The notes under the pieces: model-generated | What the model was told of the DNA's origin: nothing | The model's database searches: none | Seen by the model: the letters and a program-made list of their open reading frames with translations, nothing else | Assembly: GCA_023256215.1 (NCBI GenBank) | Contig: JAGDXB010000041.1 | Span: 19,819 to 69,137, forward strand | Length of the DNA stretch: 49,319 bases | Direction: 5' to 3' | Source of the DNA: Vulcanisaeta sp. | Lineage (GTDB): Archaea > Thermoproteota > Thermoprotei > Thermoproteales > Thermocladiaceae | Shown: positions 1 through 7,951 of the stretch, piece after piece | Numbering within the stretch: the stretch's first letter is position 1 | How the letters are laid out: each line of letters opens with the position of its first letter | Translations under genes and position numbers: made by a program

Positions 1-187
1 CGAGACTAGGGTATCCACTGAGCTATCTAAGCGTAGGTTGAAGGAGGCTGTTGATACGGGCGCTTCGGTAGTGCTTACAGCATGTACTTATTGCTTTAGG
101 ATGCTTGAGGACGCCAATAAGGTTATGAGAACAAACTTAAAGGTTATGGATCTAGTCGAATTTTTAGATAGTGTGATGGGTGATTAG
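1..187 (+). CDS. Fe-S oxidoreductase, CCG domain (3' end only)
   Basis: The reading frame is open from base 2 to a TAG at 185-187 and gives the last 61 residues of a protein that begins outside the window. The piece contains TACTYCFRMLEDA, the C-terminal half of a cysteine-rich CCG domain as found in GlpC, HdrD/HdrB and the Fe-S partners of electron-transfer flavoproteins, where it helps hold an iron-sulfur cluster. The stop codon is one base before the ATG of etfA, so the genes are almost certainly one operon and this protein probably passes electrons between ETF and a quinone or disulfide acceptor. Which acceptor cannot be told from this fragment. Confidence 0.75.
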   Translation, partial: ETRVSTELSKRRLKEAVDTGASVVLTACTYCFRMLEDANKVMRTNLKVMDLVEFLDSVMGD

Positions 188-188
188 C

Positions 189-1175
189 ATGAGTGAGTGG
201 AGAGGTATTTCGGTATTTATTGAGCAGGATAACGGCGAATTAGAAAGGGCTTCACTTGAAATCCTAACTAGAGCTAGTGAACTTGGTAAGAAGTTTAATG
301 AAGAGGTTCTTGGGATATTACTAGGCCATGAACTTGATAACTTAATCAGGGAGGTTTCTAGGTATGGTGCTGATAAATTGGTTGTGGTGGAGCATCCTGA
401 CCTTAGGCATTACAACAGTGATGCATATACCGAAACTATGGCGTACATAATCAATAAGTATAGACCTAGGTACTTACTATTACCTGCTACTAGGAATTCA
501 AGGGACTTAGCGGGTAGGTTGGCGGTTAAGTTCAGAACGTGCTTAAGTGCCCACGTCATTATGGTAGACATAGACGAGAAAGATAGAAAGTTGGTGACCG
601 CAGTCCCTGGTTTTGGCGGTAATATTGTAGCCACGGTAGTCTGCACTAATGGTAAGCCTGAAATGGCTACAGTAAGCCCAGGTACCTATGAGGCAAGGCC
701 CAGTGATAAGGAGGCGGTTGTTATTAAGGAGTCTGTTCCTGAGGATATTATAAAGTCACGTAGGATCGAGCTTATTGAAAAGAAAGTATCTCCAATGCCA
801 GATTTATCAAGGGCTGAGAAGGTCGTTGTGGCAGGGCTTGGTACAGGTGGTGATTTAGAACTTGTCAAGGAGTTCGCGAATTTAATAGGCGCAGCTGTTG
901 GTGTGACTAGACCTCTCGCCGATATGGGTATTGTTCCTAGAGACTATCAGATAGGTACTACGGGTGTTTCATTGAGGGCTAAGACCGTATTCGTATTCGG
1001 AGCTAGCGGCGCGCCGCACTTTATCTATGGTATTAGGGATTGTGGTACTATAGTTGCCGTTAACACCGATAGGGAAGCACCAATATTTGAAAACTGTGAT
1101 TACTGCATTGTTGCTGATTTGTTCGATATTTTAAAGGCGTTAATAAAGGAACTGAGGGGTGAGGTGCATGCTTAA
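189..1175 (+). CDS. etfA: Electron transfer flavoprotein, alpha subunit
   Basis: This 328-residue protein is the FAD-carrying large subunit of ETF. The C-terminal FAD domain is clear: QIGTTG at about 255-260, GASGAPHF at about 271-278, then the VAVNTDREAPIFENCDY segment typical of EtfA. The N-terminal half is the adenine-nucleotide-hydrolase-like fold shared with EtfB. The ATG at 189 directly follows the stop of the upstream Fe-S gene; a GTG at 180 would overlap that gene by 8 bases and is less likely. The order Fe-S protein, etfA, etfB suggests an ETF module moving electrons from acyl-CoA or NADH oxidation to a membrane acceptor. Whether it bifurcates electrons cannot be decided by eye. Confidence 0.93.
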   Translation: MSEWRGISVFIEQDNGELERASLEILTRASELGKKFNEEVLGILLGHELDNLIREVSRYGADKLVVVEHPDLRHYNSDAYTETMAYIINKYRPRYLLLPATRNSRDLAGRLAVKFRTCLSAHVIMVDIDEKDRKLVTAVPGFGGNIVATVVCTNGKPEMATVSPGTYEARPSDKEAVVIKESVPEDIIKSRRIELIEKKVSPMPDLSRAEKVVVAGLGTGGDLELVKEFANLIGAAVGVTRPLADMGIVPRDYQIGTTGVSLRAKTVFVFGASGAPHFIYGIRDCGTIVAVNTDREAPIFENCDYCIVADLFDILKALIKELRGEVHA

Positions 1176-1956
1176 GAACATAATAGTCACCATGAAGGTA
1201 ACTCCAAAACCTGAGGAAATCAGGTTTGACCCAGTCACTAAGACCGTTGATAGATCAAAGGCGACTAACGAGATAAACCCAGCAGATAAGAATGCGTTAG
1301 AATTAGCATTACAACTCAAGGAAAGGTATGGAGGTAAGGTCATATTACTTTCAATGGGACCTCCATTTTGGGATCAATTCCTAAAGATGGGGATAGCAAT
1401 GGGTGCCGATGACGCTGTACTAATAAGTGATAGGGCATTAGGTGGTTCTGATGCCTTCGTGACGTCCAAAGTACTTGCCGCAGCAATTAAGAAGATAGGT
1501 GATTACTCGCTCATTATAACTGGTGAGGAGAGTGAGGATGGTTCGACAGGACAAGTACCTCCAGGAATAGCCGAGTGGTTAGGCCTTCCTGTAGTCACTT
1601 ACGTTTCGCAGGTTGTTGATGTTGCGGGTGATTCCATAATTGTTAGGAGAACCATTAAGGGAGGTTATGAGGTTGTGAAGGTTAAAATGCCCGCAGTTCT
1701 ATCCGTTGAGTTGGGGGTCAATACACCTAGATTTCCTGACTTTGAGAGATTACAATGGGCTCAAAGTGAATTTAAATTAACAGTGTGGGGCATAAAGGAC
1801 TTGGGCCTTACTGAGAATGAGGTTGGGTTTAAGGGCTCGCTTACCGCTGTGACAGAGCTTAGGGAGTTAAGGCCTCGTGAACGTATGCGTCAATTTATAG
1901 AGGGAAGTCCTGAGGAAATAGCTAAGGAACTTGTTAAACGCCTCGGTCTTAAATAA
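1168..1956 (+). CDS. etfB: Electron transfer flavoprotein, beta subunit
   Basis: This 262-residue protein is the small ETF subunit, which together with EtfA binds the nucleotide and FAD cofactors. The family signature INPADKNALELALQLKE lies near residue 40 and LIITGEESEDGSTGQVPPG near residue 115. The ATG at 1168 overlaps the last 8 bases of etfA and is preceded by the ribosome-binding sequence GAGGTG, so translation is coupled; the upstream GTG at 1159 lacks such a site. The gene ends one base before the convergent aIF1A gene, so the two transcripts meet tail to tail. Confidence 0.93.
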   Translation: MLKNIIVTMKVTPKPEEIRFDPVTKTVDRSKATNEINPADKNALELALQLKERYGGKVILLSMGPPFWDQFLKMGIAMGADDAVLISDRALGGSDAFVTSKVLAAAIKKIGDYSLIITGEESEDGSTGQVPPGIAEWLGLPVVTYVSQVVDVAGDSIIVRRTIKGGYEVVKVKMPAVLSVELGVNTPRFPDFERLQWAQSEFKLTVWGIKDLGLTENEVGFKGSLTAVTELRELRPRERMRQFIEGSPEEIAKELVKRLGLK

Positions 1957-2274
1957 TCATCCGACTAATTCATCTAGCTGATTTAAAATTTCTGCATACC
2001 CGCTTTGCCTTAATTCGTTGACTTCTCCCTTCTCGTATTTATATATTAAATCAGCTCTATTAGGTTCAAAGTCCCAGGGTGCAACAAGTACGTAATCACC
2101 AACCTTAAGCCACATCTTTTTCCTATACTTGCCCGGTATTCTAACTAACCTAACTTTGCCGTCTTGGCACACGGCCTTAGCCCTATCATCACCTACTAAT
2201 TCTATTATCTTAGCAAGCATTTCACCCTCTCCCGGCAACCGAACCTTGCTTCCCTGCTGATTTTCCTTAGGCAT
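1957..2274 (-). CDS. eif1A: Translation initiation factor aIF1A
   Basis: This 105-residue protein has the size and sequence of archaeal aIF1A, the S1/OB-fold factor that binds the A site of the small ribosomal subunit and helps select the start codon. The hallmark segments are KVRLPGEGEMLAKIIELVG at the N terminus, VRIPGKYRKKMWLKVGDYVL in the middle of the OB fold, and PWDFEPNRADLIYKY after it. The flexible basic extension of the eukaryotic factor is absent, as usual in archaea. It lies just downstream of the NMD3-like gene on the same strand (45 bases between), putting two ribosome-related genes together. Confidence 0.95.
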   Translation of the reverse strand: MPKENQQGSKVRLPGEGEMLAKIIELVGDDRAKAVCQDGKVRLVRIPGKYRKKMWLKVGDYVLVAPWDFEPNRADLIYKYEKGEVNELRQSGYAEILNQLDELVG

Positions 2275-2319
2275 TCATGCCAAGTTAATAACATGCATTT
2301 ATAAACCCAACCTTTACCA

Positions 2320-3258
2320 TCAACATGCATTATCGAGCAAATAACTCTCATTATTAATAGTGATCTCAAGAGCCCTCGAGCCATCCCTTTCCACACACCG
2401 AGTCTCGTAGCGTGGTATTGAGATTCTATTCTTAACCAAATCATGAAGCCTTACATTAATTACATCCTTACTAGTAATATCCACTAACTTAATAGTTCCC
2501 TGTGAATACGTAAGGACATAATAAGGCCTATTTTCATAAATTATTACTGAGCCTCGACCTATAGGCACAACAACCACACTAATACTTAACTTAGTAATTA
2601 CCTTATCGCCACGGCCTTTAACAACACTTTGGCTCTCAATAACCCTGCTAGGCAGCGTCCTATGTATCCTATAGGCTATGGCTCTTGCGATACCCTGGTC
2701 CGACAACTTAACATCAAAACCACCCTGTACCTCCTCAATCCTAAGAAAGCCACTCCTCTCCTCACCCTTAACCACCTCCCTCTTCACAATATCAATAATT
2801 AATTCTCTTAATCGTTCATCCATAGGTACAATACTCCTAACCTGAACAACAGCCCTCTCCCTCTCATTAATCATATCCCTACATCTAGGACATAACTCCT
2901 CACTATACCTAACCTTAATCTGCACTCTCTCTTCATACTCATTGATGAGCTCATGAACAGTACCCCTAACTCTGACAACGGCGGTGTTTAGTCCATGCCT
3001 CAACTCAAACTCTTCTATTGAAACTTTCGTAACCCTACCTAAGTAATCCAGAGATTCAAGTAATAGTTTCTCCACGACCTTAGGATCCCTAACCCACCTA
3101 CCCTTATAGAGTATAGAACCACAACTAGGACACCTAACAATGCCCACATAATCCCTCTTAACCTTAGCCAATGGATGCGTCTTCCTATAACAGTCTGGGC
3201 ATAATCCCTCAATGAGTATGTCGGTCTCCCTACCGCATAGTGCGCAGATCTTTCTCAT
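2320..3258 (-). CDS. NMD3-family zinc protein (60S/50S export-adaptor homologue)
   Basis: This 312-residue protein begins with the NMD3 zinc module: CxxC pairs at residues 5/8, 20/23, 43/46 and 123/126, separated by short beta segments. In eukaryotes NMD3 binds the large ribosomal subunit in late maturation and export. Archaea have no nucleus, so a role in late 50S assembly or anti-association is the usual inference. The C-terminal half carries the eIF5A-like beta-rich part (YVLTYSQGTIKLVDI). It is followed by aIF1A on the same strand, which fits a ribosome-related job. Confidence 0.85.
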   Translation of the reverse strand: MRKICALCGRETDILIEGLCPDCYRKTHPLAKVKRDYVGIVRCPSCGSILYKGRWVRDPKVVEKLLLESLDYLGRVTKVSIEEFELRHGLNTAVVRVRGTVHELINEYEERVQIKVRYSEELCPRCRDMINERERAVVQVRSIVPMDERLRELIIDIVKREVVKGEERSGFLRIEEVQGGFDVKLSDQGIARAIAYRIHRTLPSRVIESQSVVKGRGDKVITKLSISVVVVPIGRGSVIIYENRPYYVLTYSQGTIKLVDITSKDVINVRLHDLVKNRISIPRYETRCVERDGSRALEITINNESYLLDNAC

Positions 3259-3352
3259 TCCTAAACCTTGGTATTATGGGCTAAATAAATCATATTATTC
3301 GTAGGCCTCATCGACATAATACTTAATATCTCTAGTTCATTTTTAATGAGGT

Positions 3353-4282
3353 ATGAGTAAGGATGTGGAGTCAAAGATAATAGACATTGTCGAGAGTGTG
3401 AGGTCCTCAGTCGTTAGTATAATAACGACTAGGCTCATGGTTGATGAATGGCTTAACGCAACGCCAATGAGGGGTTTAGGCACTGGTTTCTTTATAGACG
3501 ATAGACACATAATTACAGCTAACCACGTTGTTCAGGGCGCCGCAGAGCTTCTTGTTGTAACTCCTGAGGGTGAGGAATATGAGGGTGAATTACTAGGTAC
3601 TGATCCCGAATTTGACGCTGCGTTAATCAGGGTTAGGGGTGTTGGCTCCATTAAGCCTGTCAAACTTGGTGATTCAGATAAGCTTAAGGTCGGCCAGATG
3701 GTCCTTGCCATTGGGTATCCACTTGGTTTGCTCGGCGAGCCTACGGTCACCTTAGGGGTCGTATCCGCAATAGGTAGGAGTATAAGGACGCCTATGGGTA
3801 TCCTTGAGGGATTAATACAGACAGACGCGGCAATAAATCCAGGTAATTCTGGCGGACCGTTGCTCAACCTGGATGGTGAGGTCGTTGGCGTCAATACGGC
3901 AATTATAGCTGGCGCCCAGGGTATTGGATTCGCCGTGCCCATAAACCTTGTTAAGTTATCGGTTGAGGAGATACTCAGGTTCGGTAAAGTGATAAGGCCC
4001 CGTCTTGGTATCTACGGTGTTGACCTTAATAAGCCAATGGCTAAGTACTTCAGGTTAGCCGTGGATAAGGGGATTTTAGTGGCTGGTGTTGTACCTGGTT
4101 CTCCAGCGGACGAGGCGGGCATTAGACAGGGTGATGTCATTACGGCTATCGATGATGAGGAATTGTCAAGTATCACCCAATTGAAAGTGCATCTGGCAAG
4201 GAGGTTTATGGAGGGTAATAGACTGTTCAGCCTAACCATAGTTAGAGGTAGGACAAGGTATAGAATTAGGGTTGAGATCTAG
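3353..4282 (+). CDS. HtrA/DegP-like serine protease with PDZ domain
   Basis: The 309-residue protein has a trypsin-like HtrA domain (about 1-205) and one PDZ domain (about 215-305). The catalytic triad is visible: His58 in TANHVV, Asp88 in DPEFDAALIRV and Ser166 in GNSGGPLL. There is no signal peptide or membrane segment, so the enzyme looks cytoplasmic, unlike most bacterial HtrA. It probably degrades or holds misfolded proteins at high temperature, with the PDZ domain recognising C termini. The ATG is preceded by TGAGGT. The family is patchy in archaea, so bacterial origin by old transfer is possible. Confidence 0.9.
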   Translation: MSKDVESKIIDIVESVRSSVVSIITTRLMVDEWLNATPMRGLGTGFFIDDRHIITANHVVQGAAELLVVTPEGEEYEGELLGTDPEFDAALIRVRGVGSIKPVKLGDSDKLKVGQMVLAIGYPLGLLGEPTVTLGVVSAIGRSIRTPMGILEGLIQTDAAINPGNSGGPLLNLDGEVVGVNTAIIAGAQGIGFAVPINLVKLSVEEILRFGKVIRPRLGIYGVDLNKPMAKYFRLAVDKGILVAGVVPGSPADEAGIRQGDVITAIDDEELSSITQLKVHLARRFMEGNRLFSLTIVRGRTRYRIRVEI

Positions 4283-4305
4283 TTTCGGTTAAAGTTAAAA
4301 GTTTC

Positions 4306-5472
4306 ATGTTCAATATTCGGTCAATGAGTAAATCATTATCAATACCTGATTACGCAGGCCTTGGAATACAGAACCTGGCGAACACCCTACTCTCTCATTT
4401 TGGTGCTGTTTCAAGAGGTCCTAAATTGAAACTAGACCTTGACTTAGATAAGCGTGTGGTGCTTATCTTAATTGATGGACTTAGTTATCAAGACCTAATA
4501 GACGTCTTCAACGGACAATTACAGGTAAGCAAACTATATAGACTCTCCTCTGTATTCCCAACTACCACATCAACGGTACTGACCACATTATTTACAGGAC
4601 TTAGCCCAGGGCAACACGGGGTATTAGGGCCTAATCTGTACCTTAAGGAGCTTGGGGCTATAGTCAATACATTATCAATGGGCCTGGTAATAGGTGAGAG
4701 GGACGGCCTACATAAGGCTGGTTATGACCTGAGGAGGCTCTTCCCTATAAAATCCACAATATTTGAGGAGTTAAATGCGCTAGGTGTGAGAAACAGGGTT
4801 TATGTACCAAAGGGCTTGTCAGGCGGCTTATCAAGAATAACATATGCAGGGTCAGAAATCGTGGAATACGCCACGTACTATGACGCTCTAGTTAATGCCG
4901 CTAAATTCATGAATGAATATGACACAATCTTCGTGCATATATACATAACGACCGTTGACTCCGCAGCCCATAAGTATGGTCCTGACTCTGAGGAGACTAA
5001 GGTCGTTATAAGAGAGACTATCGACTCAGTGATCAGGTTGTCCAGGAATTACCTGAATAAGTCCACGGTATTAATTACGGCTGACCACGGACATGACGAA
5101 GTAATAAAGGGAATAAGGGCCAATGATGTTCAGGAGTTATTAAGGGTTCTCAGTGTACCACCATATGGTGACGCTAGGGCCATATACCTAAAACTTAATG
5201 CCGAAAATAGTATCAGTGATATAGCCACATTACTTGAGCAGCACAATATTAGGGGAAATTTGATAAGGAGGGAAGATGCTATAAACATGGGCCTATTCGG
5301 TGAAGTAAACCGAGACATTATCGATAGGGTCGGAGATATTATTTTCATACCGAGCAGTGGCTCATCTTTCATATACCTTTACAAGCCCGATAATGAAGAA
5401 ATACTATCATTTAGAGGCCAGCATGGTGGCTTAAGCGAGAGGGAACTGTACGTGCCATTAATACAAGTATGA
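4306..5472 (+). CDS. Alkaline-phosphatase-fold phosphodiesterase / nucleotide pyrophosphatase
   Basis: This 388-residue protein is a type I phosphodiesterase/nucleotide pyrophosphatase of the alkaline phosphatase superfamily. Metal and nucleophile positions can be seen: Asp57 in LILIDGLS, the threonine nucleophile region FPTTTSTV at 84-91, Asp218 and His222 in TVDSAAHKYGP, Asp260-His261 in TADHGHD, and His373 in GQHGG. It should hydrolyse phosphodiester or pyrophosphate bonds with two divalent metals; the substrate is unknown. No signal peptide is seen, so it is probably cytoplasmic. The gene starts 23 bases after the protease gene and may share its transcript. ATG 4324 is an alternative start. 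Confidence 0.85.
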   Translation: MFNIRSMSKSLSIPDYAGLGIQNLANTLLSHFGAVSRGPKLKLDLDLDKRVVLILIDGLSYQDLIDVFNGQLQVSKLYRLSSVFPTTTSTVLTTLFTGLSPGQHGVLGPNLYLKELGAIVNTLSMGLVIGERDGLHKAGYDLRRLFPIKSTIFEELNALGVRNRVYVPKGLSGGLSRITYAGSEIVEYATYYDALVNAAKFMNEYDTIFVHIYITTVDSAAHKYGPDSEETKVVIRETIDSVIRLSRNYLNKSTVLITADHGHDEVIKGIRANDVQELLRVLSVPPYGDARAIYLKLNAENSISDIATLLEQHNIRGNLIRREDAINMGLFGEVNRDIIDRVGDIIFIPSSGSSFIYLYKPDNEEILSFRGQHGGLSERELYVPLIQV

Positions 5473-5476
5473 TGCT

Positions 5477-6820
5477 TTACTCACCAACAAGCCTACCCAA
5501 CCTTCTTCGTGACTTCTTTATCTGATTAACCATCCTCTTCATTAATTGATAATAATTAAGCAGTTCTTTAACGTCCTTAGGAGTAACGCCAGCGCCCTTC
5601 GCGATCCTACGTATTCTAGACGCATTTATTATCTCGGGGTTGAGCAGTTCTTCTTTAGTCATGGAATCAAGTATGTATCTCCACCTTCTGAGCATTTCCT
5701 GAGCATTACTCATTTTCTCCTCATCGAGCATCAAGGCCCTGTACTGCATTGGTAGCATGCTCGTCGGTAACAACTCCATAATCTTACTTAAGGGGCCGAG
5801 TTTGAGCATGGAATCTAGCTGCTTCTTAATTGTTAATAGATTCATTTTGCCCTCCTCAATCTCCTCTATTATCTTATCCTCCTCCTCAATGGCTCTTATC
5901 TTCTCAATTAATGTGTCAAGATCACCCATACCTAATAATCTCGCCACAAATTTGTTGGGATCGAAGATCTCGATCTCGTCTATGTCTTCACCAACACCAA
6001 TAAACTTTATCCTGGCGCCACTCTTAATGACCGAGGTTAATGCACCACCAGCTTTAGCTGTGCTATCCATCTTCGTTAAAAACACGCTGTTTATGGGCAC
6101 ATACTTCATGAATGCCTCGGTTTGGGCAGCCGCCTGCCTACCAATTGTTGCATCTATTACCAACATGACCTCATCAGGTTTAGCCTCATCGTATATTGCC
6201 TTAGCTTCCCTAAGAAGTTCCTCCTCATTTCTGTGTCTACCGGCCGTATCGATTATTACTAAATCGACCTTGCTTTTTTGCATGTATTCAAGACCATGCT
6301 TCAATATGCTTATTGGATCCTTGGAATTTTCCTCACCGTAAAACAACGCATTTATCTTCTCAGCTAATTGTTTGAGTTGGTAATAGGCACCGGGTCTATA
6401 CGTGTCGGTTTCAATTAGTCCAACCTTTAGATTTCTCTTCATATAAAACCTGGCCAATTTAGCTGCTGTGGTTGTTTTGCCACTACCTTCAACGCCAATC
6501 AACATGAGCTTATACGGTCTCTTAGTAATATTAACATTGGGTATCTCTTCACCACCCAACGCCTTGACAAGCTCTTGATATAATAGGTAAATGAGGAATT
6601 CCTTTGAGGTTATGCCCTGGGGTGGTTTTTCCTGCTTAAATCTTTCCTCAATTGTTTTCGTGATTGAGGAAACAACATCAGCACTAACATCAGCTCTTAA
6701 TAATATCCTCTGTATTTCCCTTAATACCTCCTTTAAAGTTGCCTCGTCTATGTAATTCAATCCTCTAATCCTAGCCACCAAGTTCGTGAATGCCTCGATT
6801 AATGGCTTCACAGCGCTCAA
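5477..6820 (-). CDS. srp54: Signal recognition particle GTPase SRP54
   Basis: This 447-residue protein is the GTPase of the signal recognition particle, which binds 7S RNA and signal sequences and docks with FtsY. The N domain covers about 1-95, the G domain about 100-300 (GVEGSGKTTTAAKLA near 109-121, DTAGRHRNEEELL, TKMDSTAKAGG), and a methionine-containing M domain follows to the end with a basic tail. The frame opens with TTG, and no ATG lies nearby; an AT-rich box about 22-26 bases upstream fits a leaderless mRNA. The 3' end almost touches the convergent phosphodiesterase gene. Confidence 0.96.
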   Translation of the reverse strand: MSAVKPLIEAFTNLVARIRGLNYIDEATLKEVLREIQRILLRADVSADVVSSITKTIEERFKQEKPPQGITSKEFLIYLLYQELVKALGGEEIPNVNITKRPYKLMLIGVEGSGKTTTAAKLARFYMKRNLKVGLIETDTYRPGAYYQLKQLAEKINALFYGEENSKDPISILKHGLEYMQKSKVDLVIIDTAGRHRNEEELLREAKAIYDEAKPDEVMLVIDATIGRQAAAQTEAFMKYVPINSVFLTKMDSTAKAGGALTSVIKSGARIKFIGVGEDIDEIEIFDPNKFVARLLGMGDLDTLIEKIRAIEEEDKIIEEIEEGKMNLLTIKKQLDSMLKLGPLSKIMELLPTSMLPMQYRALMLDEEKMSNAQEMLRRWRYILDSMTKEELLNPEIINASRIRRIAKGAGVTPKDVKELLNYYQLMKRMVNQIKKSRRRLGRLVGE

Positions 6821-6845
6821 GGTTTCAGTTTATTCCCTTAAATAA

Positions 6846-7901
6846 TTATTGCGGGTATTGCTGCGTCTCGTAGTATTGAGAGGTATAGTATTGCTGTTGT
6901 GGATAATAGTAATAACCCTGGGCGTATTGCTGGCCGCAGTAATAGCTTCTGTAATAGTTAAGGGTATTCTCATCATTTAAGGGCCCTATTACGTAAATAC
7001 CGCCAGGCCCAATCTCGTAGATAAGCTTTATGGGTCTAATAGGCATCCACCTCATCTTCCTAATGAACATTATCCTGGCCAAACACCCAAAATCGCTATT
7101 TGCCATGGTTATTTCCCTAAGAGAGAGCATTATCACACCACTTGCCAGGTACTCCTCAACACCAAATCTACTGAGTTTGTTTTCCTCACCTGTCGGTATT
7201 TCTGACGTCATTATTGTGGTAACATCCTTAAGTCTCTTTAACTGAAAAACGAGCTCCCTCAGATACTCCCTTATCCAAATTACGTCTTGGTGGCTCATTA
7301 TGATCAATGGCGCTATCGGGTCTATAACAAGTCTCTTAACATCGTATTTCCTAACCTGCTCAATGATCATCTTAGCTAAATCCCTTGGGTCAAGGGTTAT
7401 CTTCTCATCCCGCGCATATATCCTGAAGTAAGTCCTGAAATCAGCCATTACCAACTTACCGCTCTTCTCATACGAATCTAAATCCCACCCAAGCGCGTCG
7501 CGCACACCTCTCTTAACGTCTTCAGAAGGCTCATCAACTGTTACATACATGCCGACCTCGCCAAGATCCATCCCAGTTCTTAAGAAGGTCAGGCTGAATA
7601 TAGTCTTCCCAGTGCCTGCCTCACCAGCTATTAAATAGACCTCGCCCCTCTTGAAACCGCCACCCAATATGTAAGTATCTAGGTAATTAATGCCCGTTAA
7701 TGCTTTATCCTCGTAATAATAGTAATAATATGGATATTGCTCCTGAGGATACTGCACAGTCTGTGTATTATACAAGTATTGGTAATAAGTAGTTGTGTCA
7801 TTATAATAATTGCCTGTTTGGTAATTACCATAATAATTATTATAATTAGAATTAGGGTAAGGTTCCGACTCAGCAGCAATCTGTCTTCTAGCTGAACTCA
7901 T
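6846..7901 (-). CDS. KaiC/RadA-like ATPase with tyrosine-rich low-complexity tails
   Basis: The 351-residue protein has a single KaiC/RadA-type ATPase core (about 65-312): GINYLDTYILGGGFKRGE, Walker A GEAGTGKT at 93-100, and a Walker B-like KRLVIDPIAPL. This core is flanked by unusual tails. Residues 11-63 contain 19 tyrosines, many asparagines and glutamines, and a run of six tyrosines (58-63). The last 37 residues contain 14 tyrosines and 10 glutamines. Such composition resembles prion-like or phase-separating segments. KaiC-like archaeal proteins act in signalling, motility control or DNA repair; the client here is unknown. The gene lies 50 bases downstream of the PINA-like gene on the same strand. 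Confidence 0.88.
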   Translation of the reverse strand: MSSARRQIAAESEPYPNSNYNNYYGNYQTGNYYNDTTTYYQYLYNTQTVQYPQEQYPYYYYYYEDKALTGINYLDTYILGGGFKRGEVYLIAGEAGTGKTIFSLTFLRTGMDLGEVGMYVTVDEPSEDVKRGVRDALGWDLDSYEKSGKLVMADFRTYFRIYARDEKITLDPRDLAKMIIEQVRKYDVKRLVIDPIAPLIIMSHQDVIWIREYLRELVFQLKRLKDVTTIMTSEIPTGEENKLSRFGVEEYLASGVIMLSLREITMANSDFGCLARIMFIRKMRWMPIRPIKLIYEIGPGGIYVIGPLNDENTLNYYRSYYCGQQYAQGYYYYPQQQYYTSQYYETQQYPQ

Positions 7902-7951
7902 ATTATCCTGTCAATAATGAATAAACTACTTATATATGTTGCGTTTCAACA

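Noticed and set aside
5757-6341. Open frame of 194 codons on the plus strand
   Set aside because: It is the antisense of the SRP54 GTPase domain and its sequence has no protein-like motifs.
7700-7880. AT-rich short tandem pattern resembling a satellite or CRISPR-like repeat
   Set aside because: The repeats are Tyr/Asn/Gln codons in the N-terminal tail of the KaiC-like gene, without regular spacer lengths.
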